Shown piece by piece: positions 27,300 to 36,388 of a stretch of DNA of 64,000 nt. The stretch lies in NCBI GenBank assembly GCA_900538705.1, contig UPZG01000002.1:124001-188000 (forward strand). The letters are read 5' to 3'. The position numbers and the translations under genes are program-made. The notes under the pieces are model-generated. The model was not told the DNA's origin, searched no databases, and worked only from the letters and a program-made list of their open reading frames with translations. The DNA comes from an uncultured Porphyromonadaceae bacterium (GTDB taxonomy: Bacteria > Bacteroidota > Bacteroidia > Bacteroidales > Barnesiellaceae_A). Numbering within the stretch: the first letter of the stretch is position 1; each line of letters opens with the position of its first letter.

Positions 27300-28757
27300 A
27301 TGAAAAGTATCAACTTCGGCATCATATTCCGCATCCTTGGCATCCTATTTTGCATAGGCGCGGCATTTCTTTTTATTCCCACAGCAATGTCGTTCTATTA
27401 CGACGAGCCAGAGCAATGGATGTTTCTATTCTCGGCAAGTGCCACACTGGCCACAGGTGCGATACTCGCTTTCACACTACGCCACCACCGCACTATTAAC
27501 GACCGACGCGAAGGCATCCTCATAGGAGTAGGAGCTTGGATTACTTTCACTATAGTAGGCACCCTCCCCTTTTTGGGAATGGGGACATCGGTGACCGACG
27601 CCATATTTGAAACAGTCTCAGGCCTTACCACGACGGGAGCAACCATATATGAAAACATAGACTCTCTACCTCGAGGTATTTTACTATGGCGCAGCCTCTT
27701 ACACTGGATAGGCGGTATCGGTATCATTGTCTTCACCGTTGCACTACTTCCCATGCTCAATCACCGTGGAGGTATGTTATTGTTTAGCAACGAAGTGTCG
27801 GGAATGGGACAAGAAAAACTTACACCTCGCATCAACCAAACAGCACTACGTCTGTGGCTATGCTATCTGGCACTTACCATCATCATCACCATGCTGCTCT
27901 ATGCCGGTCCCATGGACATGTTTGACGCCGTCAACCACGCATTCGCTACCATCTCTACCGGAGGATTCTCCACCCGACAGGCAAGTATCGCATACTATAA
28001 CTCGCCATATATCGAGTATGTAATCACCCTATTCTCATTTGTGGGCGGATTGAACTTTGCCATACTCTACAATACCATCTTCCACAACCATACCCGCCTG
28101 TTCAAGGCAGAGCAGATACGATGGTATGCCAGTATCACACTGATAGTAAGTATAGTCATAACCGTCGGACTTTATATCACAGGCCAGTACACTACCATAG
28201 AGGAATGCTTTAGAAAAGCTCTTTTCCAGGTGACCACCATCATAACGACAACAGGATTTGCCACAGCCGACTACCTGACGTGGGGCACTTTCTTTACGCT
28301 GTTGCTCTTACTGCTGATGTTTTTCGGAGGATGCGGCGGTTCTACCAGTGGTGGTGCCAAAATAGACCGTATGGTAATACTGGCCAAACATGCCCGCAAT
28401 GAGCTGTACCGCATGTTACACCCCAACGCCATACGCCCCGTAATATATAACGGGAAGGTGTTGCCCCAAGAAATCGTATCGAAAGTTCTCTCTTTCACTG
28501 TCTTTTACGTACTCACATGGGTATGCGGGTCTGTACTGCTTTCGCTCACAGGGATCACGCTGGGCGAGGCAGTAGGTTGCGCCCTTTCATGTTTGAGCAA
28601 CGTAGGGCCAGGTTTGGGTGTAGCGGGTCCCTCGGGGACGTATGCTCCACTGCCTGAAATAGCCAAGTGGATACTTTCGGCCATGATGATGATAGGACGT
28701 TTGGAAATATTCACTGCTCTTATTATCTTTACACCTTTATTTTGGCGAAATTCATAG
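27300..28757 (+). CDS. trkH: Trk potassium transporter membrane subunit TrkH
   Basis: TrkH is the inner membrane K+ channel of the Trk system. The 485-residue protein has the four-fold repeat with selectivity-filter-like loops: SGLTTTGATIYE, ATISTGGFST, TTIITTTGFATA and LSNVGPGLGVAG. GGCGGSTSGGAK near 350 is the intramembrane loop of the family. An in-frame upstream start at 27228 overlaps trkA and lacks support; ATG 27300 is used. It completes the trkAH pair downstream of dxs. Confidence 0.95.
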   Translation: MKSINFGIIFRILGILFCIGAAFLFIPTAMSFYYDEPEQWMFLFSASATLATGAILAFTLRHHRTINDRREGILIGVGAWITFTIVGTLPFLGMGTSVTDAIFETVSGLTTTGATIYENIDSLPRGILLWRSLLHWIGGIGIIVFTVALLPMLNHRGGMLLFSNEVSGMGQEKLTPRINQTALRLWLCYLALTIIITMLLYAGPMDMFDAVNHAFATISTGGFSTRQASIAYYNSPYIEYVITLFSFVGGLNFAILYNTIFHNHTRLFKAEQIRWYASITLIVSIVITVGLYITGQYTTIEECFRKALFQVTTIITTTGFATADYLTWGTFFTLLLLLLMFFGGCGGSTSGGAKIDRMVILAKHARNELYRMLHPNAIRPVIYNGKVLPQEIVSKVLSFTVFYVLTWVCGSVLLSLTGITLGEAVGCALSCLSNVGPGLGVAGPSGTYAPLPEIAKWILSAMMMIGRLEIFTALIIFTPLFWRNS

Positions 28758-28807
28758 TTGCAATAAGTTGTAGGGAACTTGTGCCGTCTCAAGGCACACA
28801 TCGATAC

Positions 28808-28815
28808 TAAATTTG
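28808..28815 (+). promoter_or_regulatory. -7 box upstream of ftsK
   Basis: TAAATTTG fits TAnnTTTG and is 73 bases before the ftsK start. A small GC-rich hairpin (TGTGCC with GGCACA, 28780-28798) lies just upstream and may mark the end of the trkH transcript. The -33 element is unclear. Confidence 0.4.
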
Positions 28816-28888
28816 TACTGCCAAACCGACGCCTCTATCCAATAGAAGTGCCGCAAAACAAATTAAACAGTTTAGAGCTAAAAAAGAG

Positions 28889-31444
28889 ATGAAGACAACC
28901 AGCAATAATAAAAAAACGAAAAGCAACAACGGCACTGCAAAAGATAAAGCCACGGAGAAAAAAAGCACAATACCCTTTTACCGACGCGAAAGTGTACAGT
29001 TTATCGTAGGTCTTATACTGACGTTTGCAGGCATATTTATCTTTATATCTCTTGTATCCTTCTTTTTCACCGGCGATGCCGACCAAAGCAGAGTAGAGAA
29101 CCTATCGATAGGACAACTCTTCAAAATGAACAACGAGATAGAAAACTGGACTGGTACGTTGGGAGCTGTCACATCAAACCTGCTTATCAATCGCTGGATA
29201 GGATTATCAGCTTTTATCTTCACAGCATGGCTTTGTATTGCAGGACTGCGCCTGATGCGTGTCAACCAGGCCAATATGTGGCGTACAACTGTATACTGCT
29301 TGCTCACGAGCATCATTGTGTCTGTCTTTTTCGGTTTTCTATACATCACCATGGGTATCGATTCCTTCCTCTCGTGGGGTGGTAACCACGGTTATGTGGC
29401 AGCACAATATCTGCACAGTTTCATAGGGCCATGGGGGACGGCCATGATTATCATCATACTGGTAGTGACTCTGTTGGTAATGATAAGCCGCAGCACCATC
29501 GATTTTATTCGCAAGGCTTTGAAAACAAACCCATTCAACAACCCCTTCAAGGAATCGACTCCTGCGGCCATCCAACCAGCCGATGCAACTACCGTCTCGG
29601 CTAACGCAGATGAGGAAGATAAGTCGTCGGATGAAAAGGCTGAAATACCCTTTACCGAACCTGAGCCAGGCTTGTTTACTTTTGTCAACGATAGTCTGGA
29701 CTTAAATAGTACTACCGACCATAACGAGGAGAATCATGCTCCGAAGGACGACAATGGTAATCAGGCCGAATCTGCCCCAACACTACCTCCCAATGAAATA
29801 TCCTTGCAAAAGCCTGAGAGTAAAAACGAGATGACCATAGATGTGCCGGCAGTACTCTCGGGCGAAGGGGAACCTCTCTTCACGGTCTCAACCGGCTCAA
29901 AAGAGGAACTCTTAGACGAGGTTATAAGCGAAGAGTATGACCCGACACTTGACTTACCCCGTTACCATAAACCGACACTCGACTTACTAAACGATATAAC
30001 GGCCAAACAGAATGTTGTAGATATAACCGAACTGGAGAGCAATAAGCAACGCATTACCGACACGTTGCAGACCTTTGGCATTGAGATAAGCTCAATACAG
30101 GCTACCGTAGGCCCCACGGTAACACTCTACGAAATAATTCCAGCACCAGGAGTGCGCATTTCCAAAATAAAGAATCTTGAAGACGATATTGCTCTAAGTC
30201 TGGCCGCACTGGGTATACGCATTATCGCCCCTATTCCAGGTAAAGGCACAGTGGGTATAGAGGTCCCCAATAATGACCCGCAAACGGTATCGATACGCTC
30301 TATCATAGCCTCTCGAAAATTCCAAGAGTGCAAATATGAACTTCCTATTGCCTTGGGAAAAACCATTACCAATGAGGTTTTTATTGCCGACCTTACCAAA
30401 ATGCCCCACGTACTGGTAGCCGGCGCCACCGGACAAGGCAAATCGGTAGGACTGAACGTTATCATCACATCGCTACTATACAAGAAACATCCGGCTGAAC
30501 TGAAGCTGATTTTGATAGACCCTAAGAAGGTAGAGTTTGGAATTTACGCCGATATAAAACGGCACTTCCTTGCCAAACTTCCCGACTCTGAGGATGCCAT
30601 CATCACCGACGTAACACAAGTAGTACAAACGCTTCAATCGGTAACACGCGAAATGGACATGCGCTATGACCTGCTTAAAGAAGCGCACGTAAGAACCATC
30701 AAAGAGTATAACGCAAAATTCAAGGCTCGCCACTTGCTACCCAGCAAAGGTCACCGTTTCTTACCATACATTGTAGTTATCATCGACGAGTTTAGCGACC
30801 TTATCATAACAGCGGGCAAAGAGGTAGAATCGCCCATCATCCGCATAGCACAACTGGCACGGGCTGTGGGCATTCACATGATTATTTCTACGCAACGTCC
30901 TTCAACCAACGTCATTACAGGTATTATCAAGGCAAACTTCCCTGCACGTATTGCATTCAGGGTACAAGCTATGGTAGACTCGCGTACAATCCTCGACAGC
31001 CCCGGTGCCAACCAACTTATTGGTAGAGGTGACATGCTCATCTCACAAGGAGGTGAGATGGTACGTGTGCAATGCGCCTTTATAGATACGCCCGAGGTAG
31101 AAAAGGTATGCAATTACATCAGTGAGCAACAAGGATACTCTGATGCTATGCTACTACCCGAATATATCCCTGAGAACAATGATAGCAGCAATGGAGGTAG
31201 TTCTATCGAGACAAAAGAACGAGATCCGCTCTTTGAGGAAGCAGCCCGATTTATCGTATCGAACCAACAGGCATCTACCTCATCACTGCAACGCCGATAC
31301 TCTATCGGATATAATCGCGCAGGCCGCCTTATGGACCAGATAGAGGCCGCCGGTATCGTAGGACCAGCGATGGGGGGCAAGCCCCGAGAAGTACTCATCA
31401 TGGACTTGATGCAGCTCGAGAACAAACTTGACACAATGAAATAA
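28889..31444 (+). CDS. ftsK: FtsK/SpoIIIE DNA translocase
   Basis: FtsK is a septal DNA pump that clears and aligns chromosome termini during division. The 851-residue protein has four N-terminal membrane helices (about residues 33-57, 103-123, 130-155 and 180-203), then an acidic, Pro/Ser-rich linker to about 380. The motor follows, with Walker A GATGQGKS near 510 and Walker B VVIIDEF near 630. The C-terminal gamma winged-helix domain (SLQRRYSIGYNRAGRLMDQ) should read KOPS-like sites. LolA-like and trxB genes follow on the same strand. Confidence 0.96.
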   Translation: MKTTSNNKKTKSNNGTAKDKATEKKSTIPFYRRESVQFIVGLILTFAGIFIFISLVSFFFTGDADQSRVENLSIGQLFKMNNEIENWTGTLGAVTSNLLINRWIGLSAFIFTAWLCIAGLRLMRVNQANMWRTTVYCLLTSIIVSVFFGFLYITMGIDSFLSWGGNHGYVAAQYLHSFIGPWGTAMIIIILVVTLLVMISRSTIDFIRKALKTNPFNNPFKESTPAAIQPADATTVSANADEEDKSSDEKAEIPFTEPEPGLFTFVNDSLDLNSTTDHNEENHAPKDDNGNQAESAPTLPPNEISLQKPESKNEMTIDVPAVLSGEGEPLFTVSTGSKEELLDEVISEEYDPTLDLPRYHKPTLDLLNDITAKQNVVDITELESNKQRITDTLQTFGIEISSIQATVGPTVTLYEIIPAPGVRISKIKNLEDDIALSLAALGIRIIAPIPGKGTVGIEVPNNDPQTVSIRSIIASRKFQECKYELPIALGKTITNEVFIADLTKMPHVLVAGATGQGKSVGLNVIITSLLYKKHPAELKLILIDPKKVEFGIYADIKRHFLAKLPDSEDAIITDVTQVVQTLQSVTREMDMRYDLLKEAHVRTIKEYNAKFKARHLLPSKGHRFLPYIVVIIDEFSDLIITAGKEVESPIIRIAQLARAVGIHMIISTQRPSTNVITGIIKANFPARIAFRVQAMVDSRTILDSPGANQLIGRGDMLISQGGEMVRVQCAFIDTPEVEKVCNYISEQQGYSDAMLLPEYIPENNDSSNGGSSIETKERDPLFEEAARFIVSNQQASTSSLQRRYSIGYNRAGRLMDQIEAAGIVGPAMGGKPREVLIMDLMQLENKLDTMK

Positions 31445-31462
31445 AATAGATACCTTTACTCC

Positions 31463-32089
31463 ATGATACGAAAGATAGCCTTACTTTTTACTGTATGTAT
31501 TGCCGGGTGTTTACAAGCTTCGGCTCAGACCTCGGCCGAAGGGTTGTTAGATAAAGTAATAGAACAGATGCGCGAAGCTCGCGGCATCACTGCAGGCTTT
31601 ACCTTACAAGGAGACGAGCGTAATGCCCTATATATGCAGGGCGAGTTGAAAATGAAAGGGAAAAAGTTCTTTCTGCAAACAAATGGCATGGCTACGTGGT
31701 ACGACGGTAAAACCATGTGGTCGTATGCCCAAGCCACAGGCGAAGTAAACATAACAGAACCTACGGCACAAGAACTTATGAGCATCAACCCATACTACTC
31801 GATAGATAAATACAAAAAATCATTTACCGTAAAAGAGTTACAATCTGTAAGAGAAGGTGAGCGCCGCATCTGCCTTACACCCACCACACGCAACACATCG
31901 ATTGCATACATTGTAGTGACCATAGCTACGCGCTCCTTGCAACCCGTATCATTCGAGATTACAGACCTTAACAATGCAACGAGCCGCATATCGGTAACAA
32001 ACTACCGTGCCAATGCTACTCTACCGGACAACACCTTTACCTACGACGCTTCGCTTTACCCACAAGCCATCGTAGTAGACTTACGATAG
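31463..32089 (+). CDS. LolA-like outer membrane lipoprotein carrier
   Basis: A 208-residue periplasmic protein with an N-terminal signal peptide (FTVCIAGCLQASAQ). The body matches the LolA fold: GITAGFTLQGDER, KFFLQTNGMATWYDGKTMW and a closing beta region. LolA ferries lipoproteins from the LolCDE complex to the outer membrane. The gene starts 18 bases after ftsK; ftsK-lolA adjacency is also seen in other bacteria. The cleavage region contains a Cys (AGC), so a lipoprotein form cannot be excluded, but the downstream AQ site is a good signal peptidase I site. Confidence 0.85.
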   Translation: MIRKIALLFTVCIAGCLQASAQTSAEGLLDKVIEQMREARGITAGFTLQGDERNALYMQGELKMKGKKFFLQTNGMATWYDGKTMWSYAQATGEVNITEPTAQELMSINPYYSIDKYKKSFTVKELQSVREGERRICLTPTTRNTSIAYIVVTIATRSLQPVSFEITDLNNATSRISVTNYRANATLPDNTFTYDASLYPQAIVVDLR

Positions 32090-32137
32090 GCAACATATAG
32101 CGACCAACAAACAACTGACATATAAAAGACTTACAAT

Positions 32138-33073
32138 ATGGAAAAAACCAAATGCTTAATTATCGGCTCAGGTCCTGCCGGATATACCGCAGCCATCTAT
32201 GCTTCACGGGCCAACCTGTCACCTGTTCTCTATGAAGGCCTCACTCCGGGTGGACAACTCACCACAACTACCGATATAGAAAATTTCCCGGGATACCCCG
32301 ACGGTATTTCAGGCACAGCCATGATGGAAGACTTGCGCAAACAAGCAGCCCGTTTCGGTGCCGACATCCGTACAGGCGAAATTCTCACGGTTGATACTGA
32401 TGTTCGTCCCATGGTAGCTAAAGCTGACGACGGCACAGAGATTGCCGCCGACACCATCATTATTGCAACAGGAGCCTCAGCCAAATATTTAGGACTTGCC
32501 GACGAAACGAAATATGCCGGTATGGGCGTATCGGCTTGTGCTACTTGCGACGGATTTTTCTACCGTAAGAAAGTGGTAGCCGTCGTAGGCGGTGGCGACA
32601 CTGCTTGCGAAGAGGCCGTCTACCTATCGCACCTTGCCAAAGAGGTATATATGTTGGTACGCAAAGATTACTTACGCGCCTCGAATATCATGAAAGAGCG
32701 TGTCATGGCCTCACCCAACATTACGGTTCTCTTTGAGACACAAGCCGAAGGGCTATATGGCGATAATGGTGTAGAGGGAGTACACCTCGTAAAGAAAAGA
32801 GGTACACAAGAAGAAGAACATTACGACCTGCCTATCGACGGATTTTTCCTGGCCATAGGACACAAGCCTAATACCGAATTTTTGGGTGGGAAAATAGAAC
32901 TTGACGAACAGGGGTATATCAAGACTGCACCTTACACCTCAGAGACCAACTTGCCGGGCGTTTTTGCAGCCGGCGACGTAGCCGACCCCCGCTATCGCCA
33001 GGCTATTACAGCCGCAGCCTCAGGATGCCGTGCTGCCATTGATGCCGAGCGTTATCTGCTGTCGAAGGCTTAA
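32138..33073 (+). CDS. trxB: Thioredoxin-disulfide reductase
   Basis: TrxB uses NADPH and FAD to reduce thioredoxin. The 311-residue length is typical. The FAD site GSGPAGYTAAIYASR is at residue 9, the redox CATC pair (Cys 134 and 137) lies in ACATCDGFFY, the NADPH site VGGGDTACEEA follows, and VFAAGDVADPRYRQA is near 275. The protein is cytosolic. A strong terminator follows 44 bases after the stop. Confidence 0.97.
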   Translation: MEKTKCLIIGSGPAGYTAAIYASRANLSPVLYEGLTPGGQLTTTTDIENFPGYPDGISGTAMMEDLRKQAARFGADIRTGEILTVDTDVRPMVAKADDGTEIAADTIIIATGASAKYLGLADETKYAGMGVSACATCDGFFYRKKVVAVVGGGDTACEEAVYLSHLAKEVYMLVRKDYLRASNIMKERVMASPNITVLFETQAEGLYGDNGVEGVHLVKKRGTQEEEHYDLPIDGFFLAIGHKPNTEFLGGKIELDEQGYIKTAPYTSETNLPGVFAAGDVADPRYRQAITAAASGCRAAIDAERYLLSKA

Positions 33074-33117
33074 GCCACATTGTACTTACTTCTATATTAG
33101 ACAAATATAACATAACT

Positions 33118-33152
33118 ACGCCGATATGAATCTTTTTATTTCATATCGGCGT
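33118..33152 (+). terminator. Terminator after trxB
   Basis: A perfect 13-bp stem (33118-33130 with 33140-33152), a 9-nt T-rich loop and a following TTTT form a Rho-independent terminator for the ftsK-lolA-trxB unit. Confidence 0.8.
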
Positions 33153-33280
33153 TTTCAGGTCTATTGCTACTGACAATATTGTGTATTGTATAGCCGTCTA
33201 TTGTAAAAAGCAGTGCCTAAAAAGCATGTTAAGCAATAGATTATTACACAAATAATATATTGCATATTATTTTTTTATAT

Positions 33281-33288
33281 ATATTTGT
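33281..33288 (+). promoter_or_regulatory. -7 box for Crp/Fnr regulator
   Basis: TATATTTG fits TAnnTTTG and ends 25 bases before the start codon at 33314. TTG at 33261-33263 is 17 bases upstream, slightly short for a -33 box. Confidence 0.5.
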
Positions 33289-33313
33289 CGAGTAAACGCA
33301 TCGAAACGAATAC

Positions 33314-34015
33314 ATGGTAAAGAAGAGTACATTAGAATCTATCCTGCAAAACGAGATGTCGGACTTTTGGGCTATTCTCGATAGTGAAGAGAAGCACGTA
33401 CTGTCGGACAACTTTATGATACAGTCTTTCAAAAAGAATGAAATCATCTATTGTGAAGGAGAACAACCCCTTCAATTGATGTATCTGTTGAAAGGGAAAG
33501 TAAAGGTGTACAAAAAGGGGATAGGTGACCGCAACCAGATTATCAGGCTCATACGCCCCGGCGAATATTTCGGTTACAGGGCTTACTTCGCCAACGAAAA
33601 TTATGTTGCATCTGGGGCCGCAATAGAAGCCTCGCAAGTTGGTTTTTTACCTATGAAGCTCGTAGAAGAGCATGTACATCGTAACATCAACCTCGCTTTT
33701 TTCTTCATCAGAGCTCTTGCAAACAACTTAGGACAATCGGATACCCGTACCGTCAACCTTACACAAAAGCACATACGCGGCCGCCTCGCTGAAGCTATCA
33801 TCCTGCTATATGAAAATTACGGTTACGAACCCGACAGCACTACACTCAACATTTATCTGTCGCGTGAAGACCTAGCCAACCTGTCGAATATGACTACGTC
33901 GAATGCCATACGTACTCTCACAGCTTTTGCGGCCGAACATATCTTGGTAGTAGACGGCCGAAAGATTACAATACTCGACGAAGATAAGTTGCGCCGCATC
34001 AGTAAATTTGGATGA
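33314..34015 (+). CDS. Crp/Fnr family transcriptional regulator
   Basis: A 233-residue DNA-binding regulator. The N-terminal cyclic-nucleotide-binding-like beta roll spans about residues 30-130 (IIYCEGEQPLQLMYLLKGKVKV, IRPGEYFGY). A long dimer helix and a C-terminal winged helix follow, with the recognition region LSREDLANLSNMTTSNAIRTL near 180-200. No Cys cluster for an Fe-S sensor was seen, and the effector is unknown. The gene stands alone between two terminators with its own promoter box. Confidence 0.9.
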   Translation: MVKKSTLESILQNEMSDFWAILDSEEKHVLSDNFMIQSFKKNEIIYCEGEQPLQLMYLLKGKVKVYKKGIGDRNQIIRLIRPGEYFGYRAYFANENYVASGAAIEASQVGFLPMKLVEEHVHRNINLAFFFIRALANNLGQSDTRTVNLTQKHIRGRLAEAIILLYENYGYEPDSTTLNIYLSREDLANLSNMTTSNAIRTLTAFAAEHILVVDGRKITILDEDKLRRISKFG

Positions 34016-34182
34016 TAATAAGCTCTGAAAAGATAATACGACACTCCTACCTAACAAAATATCGCTTTATAAAGTATCTCGTTTCCTTACGGTCCAACAT
34101 ACTACCTACTTGCTCTATAAGAGAGGGAAACACTCTACCGACGTAGACGTATACTCTGACTAAAATCTGCAACATACATAAT

Positions 34183-34233
34183 ACAATGCGTGGTTAAAGC
34201 CTTGGAAAGAATCCTGCTATAACCACGCATTGT
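34183..34233. terminator. Hairpin between convergent regulator and LRR genes
   Basis: A perfect 14-bp stem, 34183-34196 with 34220-34233, with a 23-nt loop. It lies 167 bases after the regulator and 52 bases beyond the convergent LRR stop, so it may serve both. The U tract is poor. Confidence 0.6.
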
Positions 34234-34284
34234 TCTGTTATCGAACTAATGTTGTAATTATGCCATTCTATAAAATCAATTCAA

Positions 34285-35340
34285 TCAATAGTTCCATTGC
34301 CCTGCCACCATACGCAGATTATAGTCACCGGCAGTACGCAAATCGATTATTTGATTGAAACGACAATCTACATACACCAAATTAGGGCATTGCGAGACAT
34401 CGAGAAAAGTCAACTGGTTGTTATCACACAACAGGCGCTCGAACATAACGAAACCACTCATATCGAGAGTAGACAAGTTATTGTAAGAACAATCGACATA
34501 CGAGAGCGAAGCACAACCGTCGAGCGACAACTGGGAGAGATTATTGTATGAGCATACCAGGTCGGAAAGTACCGAGCAGTTGTTCAGAGCTATGGCCGTC
34601 ATGTGATTATCGCTGCATGAGAGAGAAGTCAACGATGTGAGGTCTTGTATATAGAGCTTTGCAATGCGGTTGTTGTCGATGTTGAGATTTCGCAACCCAA
34701 CAGTACCCATAAGATTAATATCCGTAAGATTATTATAACCACAATAAAGTGTACGCAAGTTGACACAACTATCTACATCGAGGCTCTCCAGGTGACAGCT
34801 CTGTATGTATAGCGACTCTATTTGCGGAGCAGAAGCGACACTAAACTCTACAAAAAGATTAGACGAACAGTTGAGTGTCTTTAAGCGGGGTGCACCGGTG
34901 ACAGACAAGCTGACAAGACGGTTACGCGAGCAATCGAGAGTACTTAATACCGGACATGAAGCAATAGTAAGCGACGTAATGTTATTGTGACAAAGCGAAG
35001 CTTCTTTCAACATGGTACATCCCGAAAGATTGACAGCCACAATCTTATTGCGGCAAATACTTACTTTCTGGAGAGATGAAAAGCCCGTGAGGTCAATAGA
35101 GCCGGCCAGCTCCTTGTCGTTCCAGTCTATAGATGTCACCCGGCCATCGCTACCCCATACAACACCACTCCATGAGGCAGGATTGTTGAGAGAGAGACGC
35201 AGGCGTATATAATTGGCATCGCCGCGCGCCGACGTTTGCTGCAAGAACTGCCTCAATTGCGATACTTCTTTTTTGTTTTGCGCCGTCACCACCACGATAC
35301 CGGCAAGAAAGGCAACGGCAATAAGCAAGAATTTTTTCAT
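34285..35340 (-). CDS. Secreted leucine-rich-repeat protein
   Basis: A 351-residue exported protein with signal peptide (FLLIAVAFLAGIVVVTAQ) and about twelve LRR units of roughly 21 residues, with the pattern LxxLxCSxNxLxxLxlxxc (for example LSTLDCSRNRLVSLSVTG, LRTLYCGYNNLTDINLMG). The N-terminal cap starts with a short helical region after the signal. The final repeat ends near DYNLRMVAGQWNY; no T9SS sorting domain or lipobox is visible, so a periplasmic or secreted binding role is inferred. It lies 101 bases after the CvfB-like gene on the same strand and could share its transcript. Confidence 0.85.
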   Translation of the reverse strand: MKKFLLIAVAFLAGIVVVTAQNKKEVSQLRQFLQQTSARGDANYIRLRLSLNNPASWSGVVWGSDGRVTSIDWNDKELAGSIDLTGFSSLQKVSICRNKIVAVNLSGCTMLKEASLCHNNITSLTIASCPVLSTLDCSRNRLVSLSVTGAPRLKTLNCSSNLFVEFSVASAPQIESLYIQSCHLESLDVDSCVNLRTLYCGYNNLTDINLMGTVGLRNLNIDNNRIAKLYIQDLTSLTSLSCSDNHMTAIALNNCSVLSDLVCSYNNLSQLSLDGCASLSYVDCSYNNLSTLDMSGFVMFERLLCDNNQLTFLDVSQCPNLVYVDCRFNQIIDLRTAGDYNLRMVAGQWNY

Positions 35341-35441
35341 AACATAACTATTTGGTTAAGACTGCGCCCTCATCAAACAAAGAGCTACGACCTAACAACA
35401 AAACAGTGTTATGAAATGTTCAGAAAAGTTTCGCTACCAAG

Positions 35442-36278
35442 CTATACCAAGCGGATACCCTCGGGAAGAATAACAATGCGATGGGCTTTGTAGAGAGTCC
35501 CTATCGTCTTTTTAAAGTTCTTTTTACTGCACCCAAATTCGTTTGCTATTACCGCAGCATCAGTCTTGTCGCCATAGGGCAAGAAGCCTCCGGCAGCAGC
35601 AAGAGCATCAAGAATTCTATGCGAGAGTTCACCTACATTTTTTTTGTAGCCTGCAGGTTGCAAGGCAATATCTATCTTACCGTCATCACGCACCTTGCGC
35701 ACATATCCTGTAAGATAATCACCGGGCTCTATGGGAGAAAATATTTCATTACGGTATACCATTCCCCAATGCTTGTTGTCGACAATAACCTTGTAACCTG
35801 GTTCTGTCTCCTGTACCACAAGCAGCTCTACCGGCTGATTGATTTTGTATACCGGGGGTTCATTATTAAGGAACTTATCGACCTTTGCCGATGCTGCAAT
35901 ACGCCCGGTCGTTTTGTCTATATAGGCATACACAAGGTATACACCACCCTCGCGCAAGGGAGAACGTTGCTCGGCAAAAGGCACCAACAAATCTTTGGCC
36001 GTGATACCCCAATCGAGAAAAGCCCCTACACGATTGACCGATTTCGTTTCGAGGAAAGCAAATTCGCCCACCATAATATAGGGCTCTTCAGTAGTAGCGA
36101 TAAGTCGGTCTTCACTATCGAAATAGACAAAAACCTCAATCTCGTCATCAACAGCTGTACCTTGCGGCACATACTTAGCAGGCAAGAGAATCTCACCCTG
36201 TTCACCGCCGTCGAGATAGATACCGAAATCTACCTCCTTCACCACACGCAGCGTATTGTAACGTCCGGGTTGTAACAT
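35442..36278 (-). CDS. CvfB-like S1 RNA-binding protein
   Basis: A 278-residue cytosolic protein. The family consists of three S1-like beta-barrel domains followed by a winged helix. Visible landmarks are YLDGGEQGEILLPAKYVP, VNRVGAFLDWGITAKDLLVP, WGMVYRNEIFSPIEPG and a C-terminal GDKTDAAVIANEFGCSKKNF winged-helix region. The Staphylococcus member CvfB affects virulence gene expression and binds RNA; the role in Bacteroidota is not settled. The longer frame to 36323 lacks support; MLQPGRYN at 36278 is the natural start. A -7 box is 76 bases upstream. Confidence 0.88.
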   Translation of the reverse strand: MLQPGRYNTLRVVKEVDFGIYLDGGEQGEILLPAKYVPQGTAVDDEIEVFVYFDSEDRLIATTEEPYIMVGEFAFLETKSVNRVGAFLDWGITAKDLLVPFAEQRSPLREGGVYLVYAYIDKTTGRIAASAKVDKFLNNEPPVYKINQPVELLVVQETEPGYKVIVDNKHWGMVYRNEIFSPIEPGDYLTGYVRKVRDDGKIDIALQPAGYKKNVGELSHRILDALAAAGGFLPYGDKTDAAVIANEFGCSKKNFKKTIGTLYKAHRIVILPEGIRLV

Positions 36279-36353
36279 AATTAAATCCTTTTTTAAGCCG
36301 AAGCACATCGGGCTATAACACAACTACTACTGTCGTTATGCCCGATTACACAG

Positions 36354-36361
36354 CAAAGATA
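36354..36361 (-). promoter_or_regulatory. -7 box upstream of CvfB-like gene
   Basis: On the minus strand this is TATCTTTG, 76 bases upstream of the 36278 start. A clear -33 box is missing. Confidence 0.4.
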
Positions 36362-36388
36362 CGAAAATATGGTCAATGTATAGGAATA

